NCBI GenBank assembly: GCA_039105265.1
Contig: JAPFFF010000005.1
Span: forward strand, 806,001 to 870,000
Direction of reading: 5' to 3'
Length of the DNA stretch: 64,000 nucleotides
Source: Tritrichomonas musculus
Lineage: Eukaryota > Parabasalia > Tritrichomonadida > Tritrichomonadidae
Part shown: in pieces, positions 49,270-58,998 of the stretch
Layout of the letters: each line of letters opens with the position of its first letter
Numbering within the stretch: the first letter of the stretch is position 1
The notes under the pieces: model-generated
Told to the model about the DNA's origin: nothing
Database searches by the model: none
The model's input: the letters and a program-made list of their open reading frames with translations, nothing else
Program-made: the position numbers and the translations under genes

Positions 49270-50664
49270 TTATCCAATTTCATTCCCTTCATTAGATGAA
49301 TGTTCGCTACTTTTAGGTTTTCTTTTTCGAATGACAACAATTACGACAACAATTATTATTGCAATAACAACAACAACGCCAACTACGATTCCAACGATCA
49401 TTCCAATTTTTGATTTGTTTTTATTACCAGGATCATTTGGGCCTCCATTTTTATATTCATAAACATATAAATTTTCAATGGTTGCTTTAACAGGAGAACT
49501 ATCAACAACATTATATTTAGAACGATCCAATGTTAACGTCACCTTAGGTCCATCATTAAGGAAAGCTTCATTACCAGTTTGTTTCAAGTAAACAACTCTC
49601 CTTGCAAGCAATTCATGAGGTGGCATTATTGTTGGCAATTCATCAACAATTGTCAAATTCAAAGGTTTATAATTGCTAAGAACCAAATTATCACACGTGA
49701 TTTCAAAGTTAACAACATTTGTTATCATTGAAAATACATCAGCAAAAGTATATGGTGTCTTCATATCAAATCTACAAACAATTGAATATTCATCTTCAAC
49801 GCATGTATTAATGTGCCATCCTTCTTTTTCATAGGCAATTGTAAAATTATAAGGTTCTCCTTCTTCTTGAACAGTGATTGCATATTGCTTTGTATTTACT
49901 TTGTAATATGATAAAGGCCCATTTTTGTTGAATAAATAACCATGTGTATCGTCATCTGCTATAAAATACACTGTGTTGATCTTTTTTGAATCTGAATCAA
50001 TACGTGTATGATGAAGATATACTGTATGACAATTTAATTCAGCATGCACGACTGTTAGAGTATATTTGACTATTGTTAAAAATGAAACTTTTTCTTTAAT
50101 ATCACCAACAACATTGATGTCATACCTTACTTTTGGCGATTTATTTTTCTTGGTCTCTAATTTGTTAAGTAATTGATAAATATTCTGCTTCTTTATGTCA
50201 AAAGGCCAATTATTCATTATTGTCATTACTTTTTAAAATTTGGGAGAAATTTGATTAGGATCATTACTTTCACTAAGAATTTGTGAATCTAATTGATCAT
50301 CTGATATCATAAAGACAATCATTTGACTTTTCAATTGATTAAAATCAATTGAAGATCTAATTGTTCCGCTCAAAAAGAAAAGAATATCTGTATTTTTTGG
50401 TATACTTGAAATTTTTTTATTGATATCATCTCCATTTGATACATAAAAGCCTTGATATGAGCTAATTCTGGCTTCTAACAGCTCTTTTTGTTCATCATCC
50501 ATTAATTTGCATGAATCATTGAGATTTTTAATGTAAGATTGATAATTTTTTTCTAATTCTTCTTTGGAATCATTGCTTAAATAATCTGATGAAACTAGAA
50601 AAGATATTTTTGGTATTTTTTCTGTTCTTGATAAAGATAAAAACGGTAAAAGAAGAGTAAACAT
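49270..50664 (-). pseudogene. Type I membrane protein gene interrupted by one in-frame TAA
   Basis: The 5' part (50664-50233, 143 codons) starts with the signal peptide MFTLLLPFLSLS and ends NQISPKF-stop. The 3' part (from the ATG at 50226) is in the same frame only two codons later and has no signal peptide. It ends with a strong transmembrane helix (MIVGIVVGVVVVIAIIIVVVIVVI, about 30 residues before the end), a basic stop-transfer RKRKPK and a short tail. Together they make one 465-codon surface protein with a single TAA (50235-50233). The ectodomain has no recognised family. Both halves look undamaged otherwise, so the stop is very recent, an assembly error, or read through. If translated separately, the first half would be secreted. 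Confidence 0.75.
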
Positions 50665-50713
50665 TATATTTTTTGATGATAATTCTCAGAAAATACATAG
50701 CATTTCATATCAC

Positions 50714-50729
50714 ATCTGACATGTCAGAT
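50714..50729. promoter_or_regulatory. 16-bp perfect palindrome, site 1
   Basis: ATCTGACATGTCAGAT, self-complementary over all 16 bases, 50 bases upstream of the surface-protein gene and 246 bases before the TKL-Sel1 kinase gene. Core TCTGAC-N2-GTCAGA repeats at 50821-50834. Looks like a dimeric-factor binding site. Confidence 0.5.
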
Positions 50730-50820
50730 TTATTTTTGAATGCAAGACTTTCAAACGACATTAAAACAAAAATAATTTTTATTAATTGTATTTCAAAATT
50801 AATTTATAAAAATATATAAA

Positions 50821-50834
50821 TCTGACCTGTCAGA
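50821..50834. promoter_or_regulatory. TCTGAC-N2-GTCAGA palindrome, site 2
   Basis: TCTGACCTGTCAGA: the same 6-bp arms as site 1 with a different 2-bp spacer, 107 bases away in the same divergent intergenic region. Conserved arms with a free spacer are what an operator would show. Confidence 0.5.
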
Positions 50835-50974
50835 AATGAAATTTTTTTATACTATTCAATTTTGAAAGGAACAGCTTTCAAAAAGTTGCTTCAATCAAAA
50901 TTTAATAATTTTTTGGGTTATGCTAAACAATCAAAAAGTAGGACCTTTTTATTTTTGTTTAGTTACAAATAGAA

Positions 50975-52645
50975 ATGAATTTCGATAATGTTTTTTTTAA
51001 TATTGAAGATTATCAGCTTAAAAACCAAAAACTTGGAAATGGAGCATTTGGCACCGTTTATATTGCAGAAAACATTAAAGACAAACTATTATATGCAGCT
51101 AAAATCATAAATCTTACTCAGAATTTTGATGGTCATGATCAAATGCTATTTTTAAGAGAATCAATGATACTTCATCATCTAAACCATCCATCAATTGTCA
51201 AATTTAAAGGAATTAATTTTCAATCATTTTCAGATCCAACGAAACTTGAGCCAACAATCATTACAGAATATCTACCTCATGGTTCATTGAAGAATATGCT
51301 TAACAATGAAAAGAAATCTCGTGCAGATTTTGATTGGACTCCAACAAAGAAGTATATAGCATTACTTGGCATTGCTGATGCAATGAGATATTTACACAAA
51401 CATGGAATTTCGCATCGAGATTTAAAACCAGAAAATGTTCTTCTCGATTCAGATTATTATCCAAGAGTTTGCGATTTTGGATTATCTAAATGTTTTTCAA
51501 AAGAACTTACTAAATCTATGAAACTAAGCATGTCAGGACACGTTGGCACACCTATATACATGGCCCCAGAACTATTCAAAGGCGAAGATACATATGGTCC
51601 AGCAATTGATGTTTATGCCTTTGCTATTTTGGCATATGAAATTGTAACTGGTAAAGAACCATACAGTGAATTAAGTGATTTACCTTCGGAATACGTATTT
51701 ATGAACAAGATCATATCTGGTTATCGTCCAAAATTTGATGATGGTGACATGACAGAAAAAATGAAAACATTACTTTCATGCTGCTGGAGTGATAACATAA
51801 AAGAACGTCCAACATTTGATGAAATATTTGAACAACTGTCGACAGATTTCACTTTTTCACAAGAAACAGTTGATGAAGATGAAATTGAAAATTACCTTTC
51901 AATTCTTCAAAACGAAGCGGTTGATATTCCAATCAATGCAAGATCATCAAAACCATCCAAACCAACTCCAATTGACACATCAGCCCTTCAAAACGAAATA
52001 AATGAATTGAAAAGAAAATGTAACGAATATCAAAATGTGATGAATAAATTGATTATTTCAAATGACGACTATTCATTAGGCTTGGCTTCAATTCTAGGAA
52101 ATAAGAAAGAAATAAATCCTCAGAAGACTTCAATTTACCTTAAAAATTCATCCGACCATGGAAATTGTAATGCATCATATCTTTTAGGTCTTCTTTATGA
52201 AAATGGAACACATGTTCCACAAAACTTCAAGACTGCAACAATGTATTACGAAAAATCTTCGCAACAGGGAAATTCTTATGGATACAATCGAATTGGCTTA
52301 TGTTATAGCAAAGGTTTCGGTGTTAAAAAAGATGATTCAAAAGCTTTCGAATATTTTAAAAAAGCAGCTGACTTAGGAAATCCAACAGCAATAAATAACG
52401 TTGGCGCTTTATATGGGAAAGGTTCAGGTGTCAAACAAGATTATAATAAAGCAATTGAATATTATGAAAAAGCAGCGGATTTGGGTAGTTCGCTCGCATT
52501 TTTCAATCTTGGATCATTTTATGAAGATGGTATTGGCGTCCAAAAAAGTCATTCAAAAGCGATTGAATATTATCGAAAGTCAGTTGAACTCGGTAATTCA
52601 TCAGCAGAAAAGAGTCTTAAAAACCTTCAAAAGAGAAAGAAATGA
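50975..52645 (+). CDS. TKL-type protein kinase with C-terminal Sel1 repeats
   Basis: 556 residues. Kinase domain at about 12-275 with every catalytic element: LGNGAFGTVY, Lys in AAKII (about 43), HRDLKPENVLLD (about 147), DFGLSK (about 168), GTPIYMAPELF, DVYAFAILAYEI and CWSDNIKERPTFDEI. Residues about 365-550 carry about five Sel1 repeats, for example YEKSSQQGNSYGYNRIGLCYSKGFGVKKDDSKAFEYFKKAADLGN. The linker contains a short coiled coil (about 340-360). This kinase-Sel1 layout is common in trichomonads. It should be an active Ser/Thr kinase with a protein-binding solenoid; partners unknown. It shares its 310-bp upstream region, with two palindromes, with the divergent surface-protein gene. 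Confidence 0.93.
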   Translation: MNFDNVFFNIEDYQLKNQKLGNGAFGTVYIAENIKDKLLYAAKIINLTQNFDGHDQMLFLRESMILHHLNHPSIVKFKGINFQSFSDPTKLEPTIITEYLPHGSLKNMLNNEKKSRADFDWTPTKKYIALLGIADAMRYLHKHGISHRDLKPENVLLDSDYYPRVCDFGLSKCFSKELTKSMKLSMSGHVGTPIYMAPELFKGEDTYGPAIDVYAFAILAYEIVTGKEPYSELSDLPSEYVFMNKIISGYRPKFDDGDMTEKMKTLLSCCWSDNIKERPTFDEIFEQLSTDFTFSQETVDEDEIENYLSILQNEAVDIPINARSSKPSKPTPIDTSALQNEINELKRKCNEYQNVMNKLIISNDDYSLGLASILGNKKEINPQKTSIYLKNSSDHGNCNASYLLGLLYENGTHVPQNFKTATMYYEKSSQQGNSYGYNRIGLCYSKGFGVKKDDSKAFEYFKKAADLGNPTAINNVGALYGKGSGVKQDYNKAIEYYEKAADLGSSLAFFNLGSFYEDGIGVQKSHSKAIEYYRKSVELGNSSAEKSLKNLQKRKK

Positions 52646-52849
52646 ATAAATTTATATTTTTATAAATTTTTTTTATTTATTTTTTAGTTAGTTTATTAGA
52701 ACAAGTGTCTTTAGCTCCGTTTATTGATCTTTTTCTGCCTAATTTCCAAATCAAAAACGTTTATTAAAAAATTCTGTTAACAAATCTATTTTAAACAATC
52801 TTTTTAATATTTTATCTCTACATTTCTGTTTAATTCTCATCCTTTTCAT
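52646..52849. other. 3' flank of the TKL-Sel1 gene
   Basis: A/T-rich, no feature seen. Confidence 0.4.
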
Positions 52850-53311
52850 TTATTCTCATTTTTTCATCTATTTCATCCATTTTCATCCATTTTCATCTGT
52901 CTCATCCAATCTCGATTAATCTCATCATTCTCATCTGATCTCATCATATATCATCAATTTCATTTAATATCGTCTGATCTCATTTATCTCTTCAAATCTC
53001 ATCTCTCTTTTTTCTCATTCAATCTCTTATATTTCATCTAAGTTCATTTCTCTTTTTAAATCGATTTTAATCTTATTTATCTTATCTTTCTCTTCTAATA
53101 TTTTCTTTTTCATCAGTCTTATCCATTTCATCTAATCTAATCTATCTCATTTAATCTCAATTGTCTCATCTTTTTATCAAATCTCATTTATCTCTTCCAA
53201 TCTGTTCTTTCTTCTTTCTCATTCAATTTCTTTTAATCTCATATATATCATCAAATCTCTTCTCTTTTTCCTCTTTTTTTCTCAACCGACCTCTTCTAAT
53301 CTTTTCTTTGT
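52850..53311. repeat. Degenerate pyrimidine-rich array (TCATCT/ATCTCAT), left part
   Basis: About 460 bp of loosely repeated ATCTCAT, TCATCC and TTTCATC units; G is almost absent on the plus strand. The same array resumes at 54535, after the inserted element. No reading frame. An old microsatellite-type array or structural DNA. Confidence 0.7.
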
Positions 53312-53320
53312 ATTTTAATC
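53312..53320. repeat. 9-bp target-site duplication, left
   Basis: ATTTTAATC, identical to 54526-54534, directly outside the inverted end. Confidence 0.85.
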
Positions 53321-54525
53321 TTAGTTGTGGAAATTTATCCTTTTGTCACTTTTTAGGATAAGTTTGGGATAAAAAAAAAAAAATAAAAAAAAATAAGCAA
53401 AAGTGGTGTATGATAAATTGTATCTATTTATATATGCTTTTTTTTTGGAGAAAAAAAGAAAGTATAAAAATTTTGGAATAAAAATAAAAATTTTGGATTT
53501 TTTTTTTTGCAATATTGCAGTAGATAAATAAATTTTGTTTTGTAAATATATCGCTGAATATTAAATTGACAGTCAGTATCGAAGTTAATAAAAAAAAAAA
53601 AAAAAAGTGAGCAAAAATAGAAAAACAGGATAAAATTTGGTACAAATTGCTAGAACTATTAACGATAATTGTTGTTCATATAATGATTAAATGCTTTCTC
53701 TTGTAAACAAAGTTGATTCCATCCAAAAAAAATATTTCTAAACGTAAAATTTTTTTCTATTAATTTACTCTCAAAATTTTCTAAAATTTTGAATATAATT
53801 GAATCTAAAAATACCTAAAATCTACAATAAATATATGATATATCATATATTATATTATATTTATTTCAAAAAGATATTGAATATACTTATTGAAATAATT
53901 TCAATTAAGCTAAAAAAAAAAAAGTTATAGAATTCAAAAATAGTTAATCGTGCATTGAATTTTTTTAATAGATAGAATTAATTCAAAATGAATATTCTAA
54001 ATAATAAAACGAATTAACTTCATTTTATATCATATATATATATATAAATATACATAAACTATATATATTGACATTAATAAGAATTTAATTAAGATAAACA
54101 AAAGATATGATTATTTATATAAAAAAACGATGATTTTTTAACCAATCACATCATTATTATATAATGTGAGATGATGAAAAAAAATATTTTGTTACCTTTT
54201 TTTACATATTCATCATTGTTTTTGATTAACTAATTTTTTTCGATGAAAAAAAAGCAATTCTCGCAAATTTTGAAAATTGCAATAAAAATTTTAAATAATA
54301 TTCCAAATAATGATAATAAAACAGCTAAAAATGATATTATTTAAACAAAAACTTTCCTTTTTAATATTAAATAAATATTATATTTAAATTAAAAAATTTT
54401 GTTTTTTTTTGTTTTTCCACGCTTTCCTCAGATCATTACTTAAAATTTACGAGTTTTTCTTAAAAAAAAAATTTAGGATAAATTTAGGATAAAATTTTGT
54501 TTAAAGGATAAATTTCCACACCTAA
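53321..54525. mobile_element. Non-autonomous MULE-like DNA transposon (1205 bp)
   Basis: Ends are 23-bp inverted repeats, 53321-53343 and 54503-54525, matching at 22 of 23 bases (outer bases TTAG, then TGTGGAAATTTATCCTTT). They are flanked by the 9-bp direct duplication ATTTTAATC. Nine-bp duplications are typical of Mutator-like elements, which are known in Trichomonas; Merlin elements (8-9 bp) are an alternative. Just inside each end lies a same-orientation repeat TAGGATAA-x-TTT-x-GGATAAAA (about 53354 and 54475). The interior is A/T-rich with no transposase, so it would need one in trans. It sits inside the pyrimidine-rich array, splitting it. Confidence 0.85.
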
Positions 54526-54534
54526 ATTTTAATC
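54526..54534. repeat. 9-bp target-site duplication, right
   Basis: ATTTTAATC, identical to 53312-53320. Confidence 0.85.
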
Positions 54535-54900
54535 TTTTCATTTTCATCAAATCTTATTTTTTTAATCTCTCTCATCTAATATTCTTTGTCCATCTGATCT
54601 CATGTAATCTTATATAATTTCTTTTTTCTCATCCAATCTCATTTACTCTCTCTAATATCATTTTTTCCTCTGTCTCATTCAATATCTTCTATTCACATTT
54701 ATCTCATCTATCTTATCTTTCTCATCCATCTCATTTAATCTCATTCGATTTCATCTCTCTCATTCTATCTCATTTTATCTCATCTATCTCATCAAATTTC
54801 ATTTGTCCAAATCAATCTCTCACCTTCCTCATTTGTTTAATATCTTCTTATTTAATCTATTTTTACTCATCTTATTTTATTTCCCAAATTTTTAATCTCA
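54535..54900. repeat. Degenerate pyrimidine-rich array, right part
   Basis: Continues the TCATCT/ATCTCAT pattern of 52850-53311 with the same strand bias. Together they were one array of about 830 bp before the insertion. Confidence 0.7.
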
Positions 54901-55309
54901 TTCATCTACGTATTTTGAATCTGTCAATAATTATAATGAATGTGAGAATAATGAGAAAGATTATAATCTATAAAGAGAATAAGAAAGATTATAAAATCAT
55001 AAAAATAAAAATGGAAGAATTTCTTAAACATTATCTCATATTTATTAAAATATTGTCAAAAAGTTTAAAAAGCAAGGTCAATTTCTCATCGTACGTAGGT
55101 TAAATATCAAATTTTATCATTTTTGTTAAAAATTGTATTTAAAAAATCTTTATTTATGTCTTTATAAGATATCTAACTAAAGTATAAAACAAAAATATAA
55201 AGAATTAAAAACAATTTTAAAGTTCGATTTACCCAAACATACAGAGTTTCAGTACCTTTTTATTTATAATAAATAAAATGATAATATAGAATTTTATAGA
55301 ATAATGTTT
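54901..55309. other. AT-rich spacer
   Basis: A Lys/Ile-rich 62-codon frame at 54915-55103 has no recognisable features. Nothing else seen. Confidence 0.4.
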
Positions 55310-55505
55310 AAGTAAGGATCGACTTGACAAACAATTGTTTTGGCTTATTGTCGACTTAAAGGAAGATTGCGTTGGCTATGGATTGATTTAGATAAGGATT
55401 GAGTTGGCTAAGGAATGAATTGGTCTGGATTGGCACAACTAAGCATTGGCATGAATATGAATTGACATAGCTTTGCTAAAGATTGAGTTGGCTTAGGACA
55501 AATTT
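55310..55505. repeat. Degenerate array of GGATTGAGTTGGCTAA-like units
   Basis: About ten imperfect 15-20-bp units (GGATTGATTTAGATAA, GGATTGAGTTGGCTAA, AGATTGAGTTGGCTTA, with clearer copies near 55378-55415 and 55483-55500). G-rich on the plus strand, the opposite bias to the pyrimidine array. No frame. Confidence 0.6.
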
Positions 55506-55589
55506 AGAAAAATAAATTAAAATAAAAGAATATGAAGCTGATTCAAATAAATTTTATGAAAAATAATTTAAAAAAATCAACTATCCAAC

Positions 55590-56012
55590 TATTCAGATCT
55601 GATATCCATGAAGAAAATCCAAATCTGTTTTGATACCAAATTCTTCAATTGAAAATTTATCATCTCTCAAAATTTTTGCTATTTCATCAAAAAAAAAGCC
55701 TCTCAGAAAGATTTTTTTCTTCAGCACATTCCAATCAGATTCCAATATTTGTCAGGGATGAAGCCTGGCCGACTTAGTCTGCCACCATTGATGATTCTTG
55801 ACTCAAAATTTTTCTTAAAAAACTAGTCAGTGAAGTGAAATTGAAAACATTTGATTAAGAAAAACCGCAAAAGAATATACATCAGAATCGAAGCTGTAAC
55901 CTTCATCACCATGAACAAGATTTTCTGGTGATTTGCAAATAGGGATTGAGTGCTTAATCGTGTTTTCTAAAGGAATTCGACGTTTGAATGGACTATTACA
56001 AAAAGTCGCCAA
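55590..56012 (-). pseudogene. TKL-kinase C-lobe pseudogene, copy B
   Basis: The minus strand reads SPENLVHGDEGYSFDSDVYS plus FAVFLNQMFS (subdomains VIII-IX), then after a stop and shift GGRLSRPGFIPDKYWNLIGMC-stop, and after another stop FFFDEIAKILRDDKFSIEEF, then GIKTDLDFLHGYQ. This is the last third of a trichomonad TKL kinase; the MCW...ERPSFDEI motif survives with the Trp codon changed to TGA. Stops at about 55827 and in the C-lobe show it is dead. Homologous to copy A at 48870-49136. Confidence 0.85.
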
Positions 56013-57153
56013 AAAGTTTTCAAAATTTTCATCAAGAATATATAATTAAAAAAATAAATAGAGCGGTTGTCCATTTGTAAAGTATTGAAAAATATTAAAA
56101 AACGCTAATTGGCTAATAATATTTTATATTTGGGGTTGAAATATATGGTTTGCTCAGATATATTCTGTTGATTATGAGAAAAAAAATTTCAATATAAAAA
56201 TAAAAGTGTTTTAAAGATTTTTTATTTATCACAAAATTATAGACCCGATTTTATCTTCATTATTTCATTCCTTTTTATAAATTACTTTATTTTTCATATT
56301 TTATCTTTTATGAGTTTATTTGAAAATTGAATTTTTGTATTATTATTTTTGGTCAATTCAAATTTCCAAATAAAATTCAATTAAATTTTTCAATTTATTC
56401 ATTTTTTAAAATATTTTTATAATGATACGAAAAGGAGATATTGATTTTATAATTATATAAAAAGAAATAATTTATACTACTATTATTGTAATTTTGGATG
56501 ATAGATAAATTGATTGAATCATAAAAGAAAATATATTTTTTTTTTTAGATAAAAAACTAATTACCCAGATGCCAGCTATAAATCCTTATTTTATAATCTT
56601 TCGTTAAACTTTCCTGATTCACATGCAATTTCTAAATCAAGTTTTCCTATCAATATTATCTAATGTTCAAAATCGATTATTTTATTTAAATAATTATTTC
56701 GATCTTTTAATCACAATTACAACCTTTCCATTTCGTTCAAGATGCAAGTCTTCTCAATTTTTCTGATATATCCATTCGAAAAAAAATTTACTTTATTTAT
56801 AAATAATTTATAAATTTGATAAAGACACTTTTTGAGCGTAGCTCAAAAAGCGGCTATCTTGTTCATCAAGAAAAACATTTTTCGTACTCAAAACTTTGTC
56901 AATCAGTTGTTGTCGATGAATCTTTTTCATTTTTGATGCAACACCAAAACAAAATTTCCATTATACAAGCTTTTTTTAACCAATAAAGCAAAAGATGTTT
57001 TTTAATATTTGCACAAACATTGATCAAATTAATTTGAAAATTGGAGTCAAAAAAATCAAATTGAATGAATAACTCAATTATATAAGATTGTTTTTATTTA
57101 TCGTATTATTTAAAAGATATGATAAATCATTTGCACTTATACTTTAAGTCAAA
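56013..57153. other. AT-rich spacer with one strong hairpin
   Basis: A perfect 10-bp stem CTTTTTGAGC/GCTCAAAAAG with a 3-base loop at 56828-56850 is the only clear structure. No gene recognised. Confidence 0.5.
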
Positions 57154-57256
57154 GATAAACTAAAATCAAAAATCAGACCACTTTTTTAAAAATTTTAGGT
57201 CAAAGATAGGTCAAATTAATGTCAAAAAAGGTCTGAGTTTTGAATTTCAGTTTATT
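57154..57256. repeat. 103-bp inverted-repeat unit
   Basis: Arms 57154-57179 and 57230-57256 are imperfect inverted copies (AAACTRAAATxCAAAAxTCAGACC type). AGGTCAAA/TTTGACCT motifs inside and just outside (to about 57296) are also inverted. MITE-like or a cluster of binding sites. Confidence 0.5.
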
Positions 57257-57447
57257 TTGAAATGTTTGATTTGACCTTAACTATTAATTTGACCTTCTTA
57301 AATAAAAAAATTTCATATAAAAAAATATACATTTAATATAATAGTAGTAGTAATAATAATATGCAATAAACCTAAACAAATCAAAGAGGACATGCTTCAA
57401 TTAAAAAAAATAAATAAATAAAAAAGATAGAGATTGGATATTAATTT

Positions 57448-58533
57448 TTAATGTGTTGAATACCATTGTAAGAGTCTTTCAACACCTTCATCAATTTCAA
57501 TCTTGTGCGTCCAACCAAGCTTATGAAGTTTTGAAACATCGGTTAATTTCTTCATAGTTCCATCTGGTTTTGAAGGGTTGAAGTATAACTCACCTTTGAA
57601 TCCTACCTTTTCTTTGATAAGGTTTGATACGCCGGCAATAGAAATCTCTTTTCCTGTACCAATGTTAATATGGCAATTTCTGATATTTTTGGTACCTGGC
57701 TCATATGTGTCCTTGAAATCAACACGTTCCATGATGTAAACACATGCATCAGCCATTTCTTCACTCCAAAGGAATTCTCTCAATGGCTTTCCTGTTCCCC
57801 ATATTTCAACTTTTCCTTTTGTGACTCCGTATTTAGCAAGCTTTTCCAGTATGGCTTCCTGAGAATCGTTACCAGTTACACCTTCAATTGGTCTTTTGTT
57901 TAAATCTCTCTTAATTTCATCCCAATTTGAATCTTCGAGTTGCTTTCCAAGATAAATTTTACGGATAAGGGCGGGAAGAACATGGCTTGTTTCTAAATTG
58001 AAGTTATCGTTTGGTCCATATAAGTTTGTTGGCATCACTGCAATATAATTTGTGTTATATTGAATATTGAAACTTTCACACATATTCAAACCAGCAATTT
58101 TTGATAATGCATATGGTTCATTAGTATATTCAAGTGCTGAAGTCAATAGAACATCTTCTTTCATTGGTTGTGGGCATTCACGTGGATAAATGCAAGTACT
58201 TCCTAAGAATAAAAGTTTCTTAACGTGATGACGATAAGAAGCTCCAATAACATTTACTTCAATTGCTAGGTTGATATATATGAAATCTGCCCTATATTTG
58301 AAGTTAGCTTGAATACCGCCAACATGAGCAGCTGCAAGTATAACATACTCTGGCTTTTCTTCATCGAAAAATTTCTCAACGGCAACTGAATCTGTTAAAT
58401 CGAGTTCTTGATGAGTGCGGCCAACAAGATTAGTGTATCCTTTTGATTTTAAGTTGTTCCATATAGCTGATCCGACCAAACCGCGATGACCAGCAACATA
58501 AATTTTAGCGTTTTTGTTATCTGATAAACTCAT
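57448..58533 (-). CDS. GDP-L-fucose synthase (GDP-4-keto-6-deoxymannose epimerase/reductase)
   Basis: Last step of de novo GDP-L-fucose synthesis: 3,5-epimerisation and NADPH reduction of GDP-4-keto-6-deoxymannose in the cytosol. SDR motifs: YVAGHRGLVGSAI (cofactor loop, about 12-24), AAAHVGGIQAN, FLGSTCIYP (active Ser), EPYALSKIAG (Tyr and Lys, about 140-144), MPTNLYGPNDNF and WGTGKPLREFLW. 361 residues, longer than the common 310-320. An insertion at about 205-240 (LEDSNWDEIKRDLNKRPIEG) is also seen in many Bacteroidetes enzymes, hinting at bacterial origin (inference). Divergent from GMD across 465 bp. An Inr-like TCATA lies 6-10 bases before the ATG. Confidence 0.95.
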   Translation of the reverse strand: MSLSDNKNAKIYVAGHRGLVGSAIWNNLKSKGYTNLVGRTHQELDLTDSVAVEKFFDEEKPEYVILAAAHVGGIQANFKYRADFIYINLAIEVNVIGASYRHHVKKLLFLGSTCIYPRECPQPMKEDVLLTSALEYTNEPYALSKIAGLNMCESFNIQYNTNYIAVMPTNLYGPNDNFNLETSHVLPALIRKIYLGKQLEDSNWDEIKRDLNKRPIEGVTGNDSQEAILEKLAKYGVTKGKVEIWGTGKPLREFLWSEEMADACVYIMERVDFKDTYEPGTKNIRNCHINIGTGKEISIAGVSNLIKEKVGFKGELYFNPSKPDGTMKKLTDVSKLHKLGWTHKIEIDEGVERLLQWYSTH

Positions 58534-58538
58534 TTATG

Positions 58539-58543
58539 TATGA
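58539..58543 (-). promoter_or_regulatory. Inr-like TCATA of the GDP-fucose synthase gene
   Basis: Minus-strand TCATACATAAATG places a start site within 10 bases of the ATG, normal for trichomonads. Motif match only. Confidence 0.3.
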
Positions 58544-58729
58544 AACAAAATAATATTTTGAATTTTTAAAAAGATAATAACTCGGAGATTAAAAAAGAAA
58601 ATATTTAATAAAAATGAAATCTAAAAATAAAATAAGTGTTTAATTCCTTTTTATCAATAAAAATATTATTTTTTCTAATATTAAAAAAGATAACAGATTG
58701 TTTAAAAAAATGATCCTAAAGTTTTTAAT

Positions 58730-58765
<36 letters not shown>

Positions 58766-58998
58766 AAAATTTTTTATTTTAAAATATTAATATTTAAATA
58801 AAAATATATTTTTTTTATTCGAAATATAAATTATTATATAAATTATTGAAAAAGTCGCTTTATTGGTCAGCAAATTATTAAAAAGTTCTTAATTACCAAC
58901 CACTATAGAAAAACTCTATACAAAAGTTGGTTTTTAAAATAAATAACTTAAATATTTTGAATCGATTTCGATTACTTTTTTAAACTAACATTTTTATA
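58544..58998. other. Shared divergent upstream region of GFS and GMD with poly(T)33
   Basis: Very A/T-rich. An uninterrupted run of 33 T at 58732-58764 lies in the middle. No gene. Likely contains both promoters. Confidence 0.6.

Noticed and set aside
52850-54900. Pyrimidine-rich tract as a telomere or centromere
   Set aside because: Units are irregular and do not match TTAGGG-type repeats; no other chromosomal hallmark is visible.
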